64,000 nucleotides of DNA from Streptomyces sp. NRRL B-1347. GTDB lineage: Bacteria; Actinomycetota; Actinomycetes; Streptomycetales; Streptomycetaceae. The stretch covers positions 124,001 through 188,000 of the forward strand of contig NZ_JOJM01000002.1 of NCBI RefSeq assembly GCF_000720325.1, in the 5' to 3' direction. A program made the translations under genes and the position numbers. Below the pieces are notes generated by a model that searched no databases, was not told the DNA's origin, and was given only the letters and a program-made list of their open reading frames with translations. Position 1 is the first letter of the stretch. Every line of letters begins with the position of its first letter. Positions 27,535-35,182 of the stretch are shown here, piece after piece.

Positions 27535-28317
27535 TCAGGCGACCAACTCGCCGAAGGACTCCTCCTGGTCACGGCCGAAGCTGAGGACCTCGTCCTCGCG
27601 CAGCCGGCGCAGGGAGCGCCAGATGCTGGACTTCACCGTGCCGACACTGATGTCGAGGATGTCCGCGATCTCCGGGTCCGTGCGGCCCTCGTAGTAGCGC
27701 AGGACCAGCATGGTGCGCTGGAGCTCGGGCAGCCGGGCGAGCGCCTGCCACAGGACGGCGCGCAGCTCGGTGCCGCGCATCGCGTCCGTGTCACCGACGG
27801 TCTCCGGCAGTTCCTCGGTCGGGTACTCGTTGAGCTTGCGGCGGCGCCAGGCGCTGATGTGCAGGTTCGTCATGGTGCGCCGCAGATAGCCGCCGACGGC
27901 GGCCTTGTCGCTGATCCTGTCCCAGGCGCGGTACGTCGAGAACAAGGCGCTCTGCAGCAGGTCCTCGGCCTCGAAACGGTCACCGGTCAGGTGGTAGGCG
28001 GTGGCGTACAGGGAGGCGCGGCGCTCCTGGACGTAGGCCGTGAACTCGGCCTCCGACCGGGACGTCCGCTCCCCCGATTCCTCCCTGTACGCGGCTCCCC
28101 CGTGAGCTCCCCCGTCACTGCCGCCCTTGAGCGCGTCAACCACCGTCATGTAGGCCTGGCGGCCCGGCTTCGCAGCCCCGGTGTGCTGACGCCCGGTGCC
28201 GCGAGCGCACCCCCGCCCGCTCACGGCACCGGACTTCTCGTGCTTCTCAGAACTCCGCCCCAGGTCGTGCAGACGCGTGACAACTGCGCTCGAGCTGGTG
28301 CTGTGCAGCGTGTTCAT
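27535..28317 (-). CDS. sigQ: ECF sigma factor SigQ (SigE-family type)
   Basis: A 260-residue ECF sigma factor. Region 2 is at about residues 90-150 (FTAYVQERRASLYATAYHL...DLLQSALFSTYRAWDRI) and region 4 at about 180-240 (ARLPELQRTMLVLRYYEGRTDPEIADILDISVGTVKSSIWRSLRRL). The gene diverges from afsQ1-afsQ2, the diagnostic arrangement of SigQ, which AfsQ1 activates and which modulates antibiotic production in response to nitrogen (established in S. coelicolor). I chose ATG 28317 (MNTLHSTSS) because of its G-rich upstream site; the alternative at 28149 would drop a low-complexity N-terminus of 56 residues. An AfsQ1-type box lies 83 bp upstream. Confidence 0.9.
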   Translation of the reverse strand: MNTLHSTSSSAVVTRLHDLGRSSEKHEKSGAVSGRGCARGTGRQHTGAAKPGRQAYMTVVDALKGGSDGGAHGGAAYREESGERTSRSEAEFTAYVQERRASLYATAYHLTGDRFEAEDLLQSALFSTYRAWDRISDKAAVGGYLRRTMTNLHISAWRRRKLNEYPTEELPETVGDTDAMRGTELRAVLWQALARLPELQRTMLVLRYYEGRTDPEIADILDISVGTVKSSIWRSLRRLREDEVLSFGRDQEESFGELVA

Positions 28318-28399
28318 CTCGCGCCCCCCGTCGTGGAGTCTGGGATTTCCGTGTGCCCAAAACTCTGCACGGCCGACTTCATGGCGGTGTCCGCCGACT

Positions 28400-28415
28400 G
28401 TCACAGGCCTGTCAC
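28400..28415. promoter_or_regulatory. AfsQ1 binding box GTCAC-N6-GTCAC
   Basis: Exact match to the AfsQ1 consensus GTnAC-n6-GTnAC in the 203-bp gap between the divergent sigQ and afsQ1 genes. Confidence 0.82.
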
Positions 28416-28520
28416 AGGGGTCGGCGGGCCCTTGTTCAAGATCGGTTGCGCCATTCGCTCGTGTGGGTGCGGTGTGAGACGCCCGCCAACAGTCGAACTG
28501 CGCCCGCGCCATGGGACAGA

Positions 28521-29207
28521 ATGACGTTCGTGCCTTCCCTGTTGCTGATCGAGGACGACGACGCCATCCGGACGGCCCTGGAGCTCTCACTGACGCGCCA
28601 GGGTCACCGGGTGGCCACTGCTGCCACCGGCGAGGACGGCCTGAAGCTCCTGAGCGAGCAGCGGCCGGACCTGATCGTGCTGGACGTGATGCTGCCCGGC
28701 ATCGACGGCTTCGAGGTGTGCCGTCGCATCCGGCGCACCGACCAGTTGCCGATCATCCTGCTGACCGCGCGCAGCGACGACATCGACGTGGTCGTGGGTC
28801 TTGAGTCGGGCGCCGACGACTACGTGGTCAAGCCCGTGCAGGGGCGCGTGCTCGACGCCCGGATCCGGGCGGTGCTCCGCCGCGGCGAGCGCGAGGCGAA
28901 CGACGCGGCGACGTTCGGTTCCCTCGTGATCGACCGCGCGGCGATGACGGTGACGAAGAACGGCGAGGACCTCCAGCTGACGCCGACCGAGCTGCGCCTG
29001 CTCCTGGAGCTGAGCCGCCGCCCCGGCCAGGCCCTGTCCCGCCAGCAGCTCCTCCGCCTGGTGTGGGAGCACGACTACCTGGGCGACTCGCGGCTCGTGG
29101 ACGCGTGTGTGCAGCGCCTGCGCGCCAAGGTCGAGGACGTGCCGTCCTCGCCGACGCTGATCCGTACGGTGCGTGGCGTGGGCTACCGGCTGGACACGCC
29201 TCAGTGA
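28521..29207 (+). CDS. afsQ1: response regulator AfsQ1 (OmpR family)
   Basis: A 228-residue regulator. Receiver domain: IEDDDAI acidic pocket, phospho-acceptor Asp55 in LIVLDVMLPG, Thr in LLTARS, Lys in DDYVVKPV. C-terminal winged helix about 130-225 (ELTPTE-like LQLTPTELRLLLELSRRPGQ..., VDACVQRLRAKVED). In S. coelicolor AfsQ1 controls sigQ, antibiotic clusters and nitrogen genes under high-glutamate conditions. ATG 28521 starts it; its stop overlaps the GTG of afsQ2 by 4 nt (GTGA). Confidence 0.95.
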   Translation: MTFVPSLLLIEDDDAIRTALELSLTRQGHRVATAATGEDGLKLLSEQRPDLIVLDVMLPGIDGFEVCRRIRRTDQLPIILLTARSDDIDVVVGLESGADDYVVKPVQGRVLDARIRAVLRRGEREANDAATFGSLVIDRAAMTVTKNGEDLQLTPTELRLLLELSRRPGQALSRQQLLRLVWEHDYLGDSRLVDACVQRLRAKVEDVPSSPTLIRTVRGVGYRLDTPQ

Positions 29208-30805
29208 CCCCACCGCACGACAAGCTCCGCGGTCTTCCCGCGGCCCGCAAGGCGATCTGGTCCGGTCTGCGCTTCACGAGTCTGCGCCTGCGGCTCGTCG
29301 TCGTCTTCGCCCTGGTGGCGCTGACGGCGGCGGTGTCCGCGTCCGGCATCGCGTACTGGCTGAACCGCGAGGCCGTCCTGACCCGTGCCCAGGACGCCGC
29401 CCTCAAGGACTTCCGGCAGCAGATGCAGACCCGCGCGGGCGCGCTGCCGCCGAACCCGACGCAGGACGCGCTGCAGGCCGCCGCCGGGCAGATGGCCAAG
29501 AGCAGCCAGCGCTACAGCGTGCTCCTGGTCGGCGAGAACGCCCAGGGCGAGATGGTCTACGGCTACTCCGACCTGGACGCGTTCACGCTCGCCAAGGTGC
29601 CGAAGGCGCTGCGCGAGGCGGTCAAGAAGCAGCAGCAGCTCTCCGACGGCAACAAGAGCCCGTACCACCTGTACTGGCAGCGGACCGTGGAGCACGGCAC
29701 TCCGTACCTCGTCGGCGGTACGAAGATCGTCGGGGGCGGGCCGACCGGCTACATGCTCAAGTCGCTCGAACCGGAGGCCAAGGACCTCAGCTCGCTCGGC
29801 TGGTCCCTGGCGATCGCCACGGCGCTCGCGCTCGTCGGCTCCGCGCTGCTCGCGCAGGCGGCCGCGACGACCGTCCTGAAACCGGTGCACCGCCTTGGCG
29901 TCGCCGCGCGCCGCCTCGGCGAGGGCAAGCTGGACACCCGGCTCAGGGTGTCGGGCACGGACGAGCTCGCGGACCTTTCGCGCACGTTCAACCGCACGGC
30001 CGAGAACCTGGAGAAGAAGGTCGCGGACATGAGCGCCCGCGACGAGGCGAGCCGGCGCTTCGTGGCGGACATGTCGCACGAGCTGCGTACGCCGCTGACC
30101 GCGATCACGGCGGTGACGGAGGTCCTGGAGGAGGAGCTGGACGCCCAGACGGGCAGCGTCGATCCGATGATCGAGCCCGCGGTCCGTCTGGTGGTCAGCG
30201 AGACCCGGCGCCTGAACGACCTGGTGGAGAACCTGATGGAGGTGACCCGCTTCGACGCGGGCACCGCGCGGCTCGTCCTCGACAACGTCGACATCGCCGA
30301 CCAGATCACGGCGTGCATCGACGCCCGCGCCTGGCTGGACGCCGTGGACCTGGACGCCGAGCGCGGCATCATGGCCCTCCTCGACCCGCGCCGCCTCGAC
30401 GTGATCCTGGCGAACCTCATCGGCAACGCGCTCAAGCACGGCGGCTCCCCGGTGAAGGTGTCGGTGCGCCTCGACGGCGACAGCCTGGTGATCTCCGTGA
30501 AGGACGGCGGCCCCGGCATCCCCGAGGACGTCCTGCCGCACGTCTTCGACCGCTTCTACAAGGCCAGCGCGTCCCGGCCGCGCTCGGAGGGCAGCGGCCT
30601 CGGCCTGTCCATCGCCCTGGAGAACGCGCACATCCACGGGGGCGAGATCACGGCCGCGAACGCGCCCGCGGGGGGCGCGGTGTTCACCCTGCGCCTGCCG
30701 CGCGACGCCTCGCCGCTGACGGCGGAGCCGGAGCCGGAGCGGGCGCCGCAGGACGGGGCCGGGCAGGCCGCGGAACGTTCCGAGGAAGGCAAGGAAGAGA
30801 CATGA
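29204..30805 (+). CDS. afsQ2: sensor histidine kinase AfsQ2
   Basis: A 533-residue kinase partner of AfsQ1. A first membrane helix (LVVVFALVALTAAVSASGIAYW, about 30-50), an extracytoplasmic sensor of about 150 residues, a second helix (LGWSLAIATALALVGSALLAQ), HAMP (TTVLKPVHRLGVAARRLGEG), HisKA with His292 in ADMSHELRTPL, and HATPase motifs NLIGNALKHG, DGGPGIPED and GSGLGLSIA. The C-terminal 35 residues are acidic and low complexity. It starts at GTG 29204 inside the afsQ1 stop and its own stop overlaps the lipoprotein start (ATGA), so three genes are coupled. Confidence 0.95.
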   Translation: MTPPHDKLRGLPAARKAIWSGLRFTSLRLRLVVVFALVALTAAVSASGIAYWLNREAVLTRAQDAALKDFRQQMQTRAGALPPNPTQDALQAAAGQMAKSSQRYSVLLVGENAQGEMVYGYSDLDAFTLAKVPKALREAVKKQQQLSDGNKSPYHLYWQRTVEHGTPYLVGGTKIVGGGPTGYMLKSLEPEAKDLSSLGWSLAIATALALVGSALLAQAAATTVLKPVHRLGVAARRLGEGKLDTRLRVSGTDELADLSRTFNRTAENLEKKVADMSARDEASRRFVADMSHELRTPLTAITAVTEVLEEELDAQTGSVDPMIEPAVRLVVSETRRLNDLVENLMEVTRFDAGTARLVLDNVDIADQITACIDARAWLDAVDLDAERGIMALLDPRRLDVILANLIGNALKHGGSPVKVSVRLDGDSLVISVKDGGPGIPEDVLPHVFDRFYKASASRPRSEGSGLGLSIALENAHIHGGEITAANAPAGGAVFTLRLPRDASPLTAEPEPERAPQDGAGQAAERSEEGKEET

Positions 30806-31407
30806 CCAGGCGACGGCTTCGCGCCGTGCTCGCCACCGCCGCGCTCGCCTCCGTGCTCACCGGCTGCGGCATCCGCTCCACCGAGGTGCCCACCGACTTC
30901 GGCGCCGCGCCCTCGCGGGTGCCGTGCGGCTCCGCGGCCTCCGGGATCTCGGCGCGCGACGAGGCGACCGGCGTACCCGTGCAGATCTTCCTGCTGTGCG
31001 CGGGCCGCCTGGTCGCGGTCGACCGGACGGTGCGCATCCCCACGGACCGCACGGGCACGGACCGCGCGCGCATCGCCCAGGCCCTCCTGAACGAGCTGTC
31101 GACGCCGCCGTCGGAGGAGGAGCGGCAGGCCGGGTACGCGACGGAGCTGCGCCGCGGCATCACGGTCACCGGGCCGCGCCCCGCCGATCCGAACGAGGCC
31201 CTGCGGCTCAGCAGGCAGCCCCAGGAGCTGCCGACGGCCGCGCTGGCGCAGCTGGTGTGCACGTACGCGGACAGCGCCGCGTCCGACGGCGGTTCCGTCA
31301 TTCTGGGCGGCCCCGCGGGCACGCAGCTGCGGCGCTACGAATGCACTCCGGAGGCCCGGGACCGGCCCGGAACGGTGCCGCCGCCGTCGCGGCCGCTGGA
31401 GTCCTGA
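30802..31407 (+). CDS. lipoprotein encoded with AfsQ1/Q2
   Basis: A 201-residue lipoprotein with a lipobox ASVLTGCGIRS near residue 21, then a GerMN-like sort of mature region (VQIFLLCAGRLVAVDRTVRIPTD, IAQALLNELSTPPSEEERQAGY) resembling sporulation/germination GerM folds. Its ATG overlaps the afsQ2 stop by 4 nt, so it is made with the kinase. It would sit on the outer face of the membrane, where it could modulate AfsQ2 sensing; this is inference from coupling. Four more cysteines are in the mature part. Confidence 0.88.
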   Translation: MTRRRLRAVLATAALASVLTGCGIRSTEVPTDFGAAPSRVPCGSAASGISARDEATGVPVQIFLLCAGRLVAVDRTVRIPTDRTGTDRARIAQALLNELSTPPSEEERQAGYATELRRGITVTGPRPADPNEALRLSRQPQELPTAALAQLVCTYADSAASDGGSVILGGPAGTQLRRYECTPEARDRPGTVPPPSRPLES

Positions 31408-31497
31408 GGGGCCCTTTCACGCCACCCGGCGCCTCGTGCGCCCGGCCTTTATTACTCGCGCGGAACCGATCCCGCCGCCTGACGCGTCTTGGGGAGC

Positions 31498-32043
31498 GTG
31501 CGTCAAGGCTCGGGCGGGCGCGGTGCCGCCATTCGCTTGCGCGCGGCGGGAGGGGTCCTCCTCGCCGCGCATCTCCTGGTCGTCGCGTGGATCACGCTGC
31601 GGCCGCTGGACGTGCCCTGGGTGAGTGCGGCGAACCTGGAGCCCCTCGCGGGCATCAAGGCGGACCTGGAGCGCGGCCCCGAGCAGGCGGCCCGGCAGAT
31701 CGGCGGCGCGCTGCTGCTGCTCGCACCGCTGGGGGTGCTGCTGCCGCTGGTGGGCGGCCGCCTGGACGTGTCGCCGCTGGCCTCCCTCGCCCGTACGGTC
31801 GCGGCGGGCGCCCTGCTCTCGCTCGGCATCGAACTGCTGCAGACCGGTGTGCCCGGGCAGGTCGTGGACGTGGACTCGCTGCTCCTGAACACCGTGGGCG
31901 TGGCGCTCGCCCATCTCGCCGTGGTGCCCGCGGCCCGGGCCCGGCTGCGCCGCCGCTCCGCGCGGCCCCGGACGCGCCGCGCGCGGGAGGAGGCCCCTCA
32001 GGGGGCGACCCCGAAGATTCCCAGGGTCGGCATCGCTCCGTAG
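31498..32043 (+). CDS. VanZ-like membrane protein
   Basis: A 181-residue protein with about four membrane segments (AAGGVLLAAHLLVVAWITLRPLDV; IGGALLLLAPLGVLLPLV; LARTVAAGALLSLGIELLQTGVPG; LLLNTVGVALAHLAVV). The WITLRPLD, NLxPL and GxxLSLGIELLQ...VDVDSLLLNTVG pattern is the VanZ-like family signature. VanZ gives low-level teicoplanin resistance in enterococci but most homologues are uncharacterised. Start is uncertain: GTG 31498 has GGGGA very close; TTG 31489 is the other choice. The Arg-rich tail is cytoplasmic. It is separated from the lipoprotein gene by 90 bp. Confidence 0.8.
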   Translation: MRQGSGGRGAAIRLRAAGGVLLAAHLLVVAWITLRPLDVPWVSAANLEPLAGIKADLERGPEQAARQIGGALLLLAPLGVLLPLVGGRLDVSPLASLARTVAAGALLSLGIELLQTGVPGQVVDVDSLLLNTVGVALAHLAVVPAARARLRRRSARPRTRRAREEAPQGATPKIPRVGIAP

Positions 32044-32146
32044 CCTGACGCCGCGGCCGCCTGCCACTCCTACCGTGGAGTCATCGGGGCAACCGGAGAA
32101 CCGGAGCCCGACCGACGACCCGACCACGGTCCATGAAGGAGCCACC

Positions 32147-32350
32147 ATGACCGCCCTTGCCCGCCCCACCGACGGCCGCATGATCGGCGGTGTGTGCGCT
32201 GCCCTCGCCCGCCGCTTCGGCATGTCGGCGACCACGATGCGCGTGATCTTCGTGCTGTCCTGTCTGCTGCCGGGACCGCAGTTCCTGCTGTACGCCGCGC
32301 TGTGGATCCTGCTGCCGAAGGAGGGCGGCAAGACCAAGACCGCCTGGTGA
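32147..32350 (+). CDS. PspC-domain small membrane protein
   Basis: A 67-residue protein that is essentially one PspC domain: RPTDGRMIGGVCAALARRFG followed by a hydrophobic helix pair (VIFVLSCLLPGPQFLLYAALWILLP) and a basic tail. PspC domains belong to membrane-stress proteins. ATG 32147 has GAAGGAG 7 nt upstream. A strong hairpin follows at once. Confidence 0.88.
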   Translation: MTALARPTDGRMIGGVCAALARRFGMSATTMRVIFVLSCLLPGPQFLLYAALWILLPKEGGKTKTAW

Positions 32351-32367
32351 CCCGTGCCCGTACGACG

Positions 32368-32397
32368 ACGGGGCGCACCCCCAAGGGTGCGCCCCGT
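32368..32397. terminator. strong hairpin terminator
   Basis: 13-bp perfect arms 32368-32380 and 32385-32397 with a 4-nt loop, between the convergent PspC and secreted-protein genes. Confidence 0.88.
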
Positions 32398-32416
32398 CAG
32401 TCGTGTGCGGCGGCCG

Positions 32417-32905
32417 TCAGAGCGGCAGGCCCAGGCCCTTCGTCGGCAGCCCCTGAGTCTGCATCTCGCCGGTGGGCAGTCCGCCGAGGAGCTGGCCCAC
32501 GGCGTCGTCGCCGGGCTTCTCCTCGTCGTCGGACTTGGGCGCGGCCTGCCGCGGCGCGGCGGCCTTGGTGCCGTCCTCGCCCTCGTCGTCGGCCGGCTCG
32601 GTGGCGGCGCTCGCGGCGCTCTCCAGGGTCTGCGTGGAAAGGGCGGGCAGGAAGTGCTCGAGGGCGGGCTTGGTGGCGCCGACGCCGCTGGCGAGGGCGC
32701 TCTGCCCGGCGGCGAGGGACTCGGGCGCACCGGCGGGCAGCGTGCCCGCGGCCTGGTCGAGCGGCAGCGTCGTGGTGACGGTCTCCAGGGCGGTGGAGGG
32801 GTCGGGGACGGTGGCAGGGGCCGCGTTCGCGACGCCCGCGCCGACGGCGGCGAAGGCGGCACCGAGCGCGGCGACACCGAGGGTCTTGACGGCAGACTGC
32901 TTCAT
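32417..32905 (-). CDS. small secreted protein, unknown function
   Basis: A 162-residue protein with a clear Sec signal peptide (MKQSAVKTLGVAALGAAFAAVGAGVANAAP; cleavage after ANA). The mature part is Ala/Pro/Thr-rich with an acidic middle (EPADDEGEDGT) and a C-terminal GGLPTGEM...GLGLPL. No catalytic motif or cysteine. It is similar in design to the product of 26120-26557. Start ATG 32905 has AAGGAC upstream; the TTG two codons earlier is less likely. Confidence 0.8.
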   Translation of the reverse strand: MKQSAVKTLGVAALGAAFAAVGAGVANAAPATVPDPSTALETVTTTLPLDQAAGTLPAGAPESLAAGQSALASGVGATKPALEHFLPALSTQTLESAASAATEPADDEGEDGTKAAAPRQAAPKSDDEEKPGDDAVGQLLGGLPTGEMQTQGLPTKGLGLPL

Positions 32906-32984
32906 CTTCAATGCGTCCTTGCTACGGGGGCGTTGAGCGGTCCTCGACGTTAAACACCCTCAAGCTGGGGCCGCAAACAGCCGA

Positions 32985-33016
32985 AAGCGGCCGGGAGTGG
33001 GTACTCCCGGCCGCTT
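32985..33016. terminator. 14-bp-stem hairpin terminator
   Basis: Perfect arms 32985-32998 and 33003-33016 with a 4-nt loop, directly downstream of the adenosine deaminase stop. Confidence 0.88.
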
Positions 33017-33036
33017 CGTTGACGTACAAAATCCGC

Positions 33037-34230
33037 TTAGCTGTCGACGGATCCGCTGGTGGAGGCGGTCTGGCGGAACAGCCATTCGGACTTGAGCTCG
33101 GCGTAGCCGGGCTTGATGACGTCATTGATCATCGCGAGGCGTTCATCGAAAGGAATGAACGCCGACTTCATGGCATTGACGGTGAACCACTGCATGTCGT
33201 CGAGCGTGTAGCCGAAGGTGCCGACCAGGTGCTCGAACTCGCGGCTCATGCTGGTGCCGGACATCAGGCGGTTGTCGGTGTTGACGGTCGCCCGGAAGTG
33301 CAGCTTGCGCAGCAGGCCGATCGGGTGCTCGGCGTACGAACTGGCGGCGCCGGTCTGGAGGTTGGAGCTCGGGCACAGCTCCAGCGGGATGCGCTTGTCG
33401 CGCACGTACGAGGCGAGGCGGCCGAGCTGGACGGTGCCGTCGTCGGCGACCTTGATGTCGTCGATGATGCGCACGCCGTGGCCGAGGCGGTCGGCGCCGC
33501 ACCACTGGAGGGCCTGCCAGATGGAGGGCAGGCCGAAGGCCTCACCGGCGTGGATCGTGAAGTGGTTGTTCTCGCGCTTCAGGTACTCGAAGGCGTCCAG
33601 GTGGCGGGTGGGAGGGAAGCCCGCCTCCGCGCCCGCGATGTCGAATCCGACGACGCCCGAGTCGCGGTAGCGGTTGGCGAGTTCGGCGATCTCCAGGGCG
33701 CGGGCCGCGTGCCGCATGGCGGTGAGCAGGGCGCCGACGCGGATGCGGTGGCCGTTCGCCCGGGCGCGGCGCTCGCCCTCGCGGAAGCCCTCGTTGACGG
33801 CCTCGACGACCTCTTCGAGGGTGAGTCCGGCCTCCAGGTGCTGCTCCGGGGCGTAGCGGACCTCGGCGTAGACGACGCCGTCCTCGGCGAGGTCCTCGGC
33901 GCACTCGGCGGCCACGCGCTTGAGGGCGTCCTTGGTCTGCATCACGGCGCAGGTGTGCGCGAACGTCTCCAGGTACCGCTCCAGGGAGCCGGAGTCGGCG
34001 GCCTCGCGGAACCAGACGCCGAGCTTGTCGGGGTCGGTCTCGGGGAGGCCCTCGTAGCCGTTCTCCCGGGCGAGGTCGACGATGGTGCCGGGGCGCAGGC
34101 CGCCGTCGAGGTGGTCGTGGAGCAGGACCTTGGGGGCGCGGCGGATCTGCTCGGAGTCCGGGACTCCCGGGGCGGTGCCACGGCCCGTGTGACCGCTTCC
34201 TTCAGTGATCTTCCTGATCTGGCTCGTCAT
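33037..34230 (-). CDS. add: adenosine deaminase
   Basis: A 397-residue metal-dependent deaminase turning adenosine and deoxyadenosine into inosine forms. Zinc and catalytic motifs: [30 protein letters not shown] and the zinc aspartate in [14 protein letters not shown]. Start ATG 34230 ([12 protein letters not shown]). A -10 hexamer TAGAGT on the minus strand (34242-34237) ends 6 nt before the ATG, so the mRNA is probably leaderless. The operator at 34247-34258 is just upstream. Its product feeds the purine nucleoside phosphorylase encoded at 15091. Confidence 0.96.
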   Translation of the reverse strand: MTSQIRKITEGSGHTGRGTAPGVPDSEQIRRAPKVLLHDHLDGGLRPGTIVDLARENGYEGLPETDPDKLGVWFREAADSGSLERYLETFAHTCAVMQTKDALKRVAAECAEDLAEDGVVYAEVRYAPEQHLEAGLTLEEVVEAVNEGFREGERRARANGHRIRVGALLTAMRHAARALEIAELANRYRDSGVVGFDIAGAEAGFPPTRHLDAFEYLKRENNHFTIHAGEAFGLPSIWQALQWCGADRLGHGVRIIDDIKVADDGTVQLGRLASYVRDKRIPLELCPSSNLQTGAASSYAEHPIGLLRKLHFRATVNTDNRLMSGTSMSREFEHLVGTFGYTLDDMQWFTVNAMKSAFIPFDERLAMINDVIKPGYAELKSEWLFRQTASTSGSVDS

Positions 34231-34246
34231 TTCCGCACTCTAACTC

Positions 34247-34258
34247 CTACGCGCGTAG
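34247..34258. promoter_or_regulatory. nucleoside-regulon operator copy 3 (CTACGCGCGTAG)
   Basis: Identical to copies 1 and 2; it lies 16 bp upstream of the add start codon and 4 bp upstream of the -10 hexamer. Confidence 0.82.
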
Positions 34259-34332
34259 AACTCACCGGTCGATACGTAACAGTGACCAGGCGGACGGGTG
34301 GCATCCACACGGACTTCTGACACTGTTCTGGC

Positions 34333-35097
34333 ATGGCTCAGCAAGCGACAACGCGTCCGGCGCGCACGGCCAGGCTCGGGCGTGTGATCGGCACGCGGCC
34401 CTCGACGGTGAGCGCGGTGGTGCTGCTCCTGCCGGGCGGTCACGCGGCGTCGGCCCGCAAGCCGTCGTTCCTGGCCGCGGCGGCGGTGCGGCCCCTGGGG
34501 CGGCGGCTCGCCCGCGGCGGGCGCGCCGACGGGCTCGCGGCCCACGTCGTGCACTACCGCGCGGGCGGCTGGAACGGCGCCGAGGCGCAGCTCGCCCGGG
34601 ACGCCGAGTGGGCGGCCGACGAGGTGGTGCGCCGCTACGGCGACGTGCCGGTGTGTCTCGCCGGGGTCGACATGGGCGGCCGCGCGGCGCTGCGCACGGC
34701 GGGTCACAGCGCCGTGCAGTCCGTGCTCGCGCTCGCCCCGTGGCTGCCCGAGGACGACGTGGCCGCGCCGCCCGAGCCGGTGAAGCAGCTGGCGGGGCGG
34801 CAGGTGCTCATCGTGCACGGCACGAACGACGAACGGACCGATCCCGAGCTGTCGTTCCGGCTCGCGGAGCGGGCGAAGAAGGCGAACCGGGACGTGTGCC
34901 GGTTCGAGGTCCATTCGGACGGGCACCGGCTCGGCCAGCACCGTGACGAGGTGCTGGCCCTCTCCGTGAACTTCGTGCAGGGGTCCCTGTACGGCTACCC
35001 CTATGCCCGGCCCCTGGAGGACGCGCTCGCGGCTCCGCCGCCCATCGGCTTACGGATGCCGCTTGCCTCCGGCTTCGGGAGGGGGCTGCGGGACTGA
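34333..35097 (+). CDS. alpha/beta-hydrolase-fold protein
   Basis: A 254-residue protein with the alpha/beta-hydrolase layout: strand VSAVVLLLPGGHAAS, the nucleophile elbow CLAGVDMGG, then LALAPWLPEDD, VLIVHGTNDERTDP (acid) and HSDGHRLGQH (histidine). At the elbow the usual Ser is replaced by Asp (GVDMGG), as in haloalkane dehalogenases and epoxide hydrolases. No signal peptide. Substrate unknown. Divergent from add with about 100 bp between, and ends in front of the common hairpin repeat at 35141-35174. Confidence 0.82.
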   Translation: MAQQATTRPARTARLGRVIGTRPSTVSAVVLLLPGGHAASARKPSFLAAAAVRPLGRRLARGGRADGLAAHVVHYRAGGWNGAEAQLARDAEWAADEVVRRYGDVPVCLAGVDMGGRAALRTAGHSAVQSVLALAPWLPEDDVAAPPEPVKQLAGRQVLIVHGTNDERTDPELSFRLAERAKKANRDVCRFEVHSDGHRLGQHRDEVLALSVNFVQGSLYGYPYARPLEDALAAPPPIGLRMPLASGFGRGLRD

Positions 35098-35140
35098 GCT
35101 GTCCGCCGTCGGCTGCGGGTGCGTCGTGGCTGGTCGCGCA

Positions 35141-35174
35141 GTTCCCCGCGCCCCTGAGGGGAGGCGCGGGGAAC
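35141..35174. terminator. hairpin of the common GTTCCCCGCGCC repeat
   Basis: 12-bp perfect arms 35141-35152 and 35163-35174. The sequence around it (GGTCGCGCAGTTCCCCGCGC) is a widespread Streptomyces intergenic hairpin, here between convergent genes. Confidence 0.85.
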
Positions 35175-35182
35175 CGTGGCCC

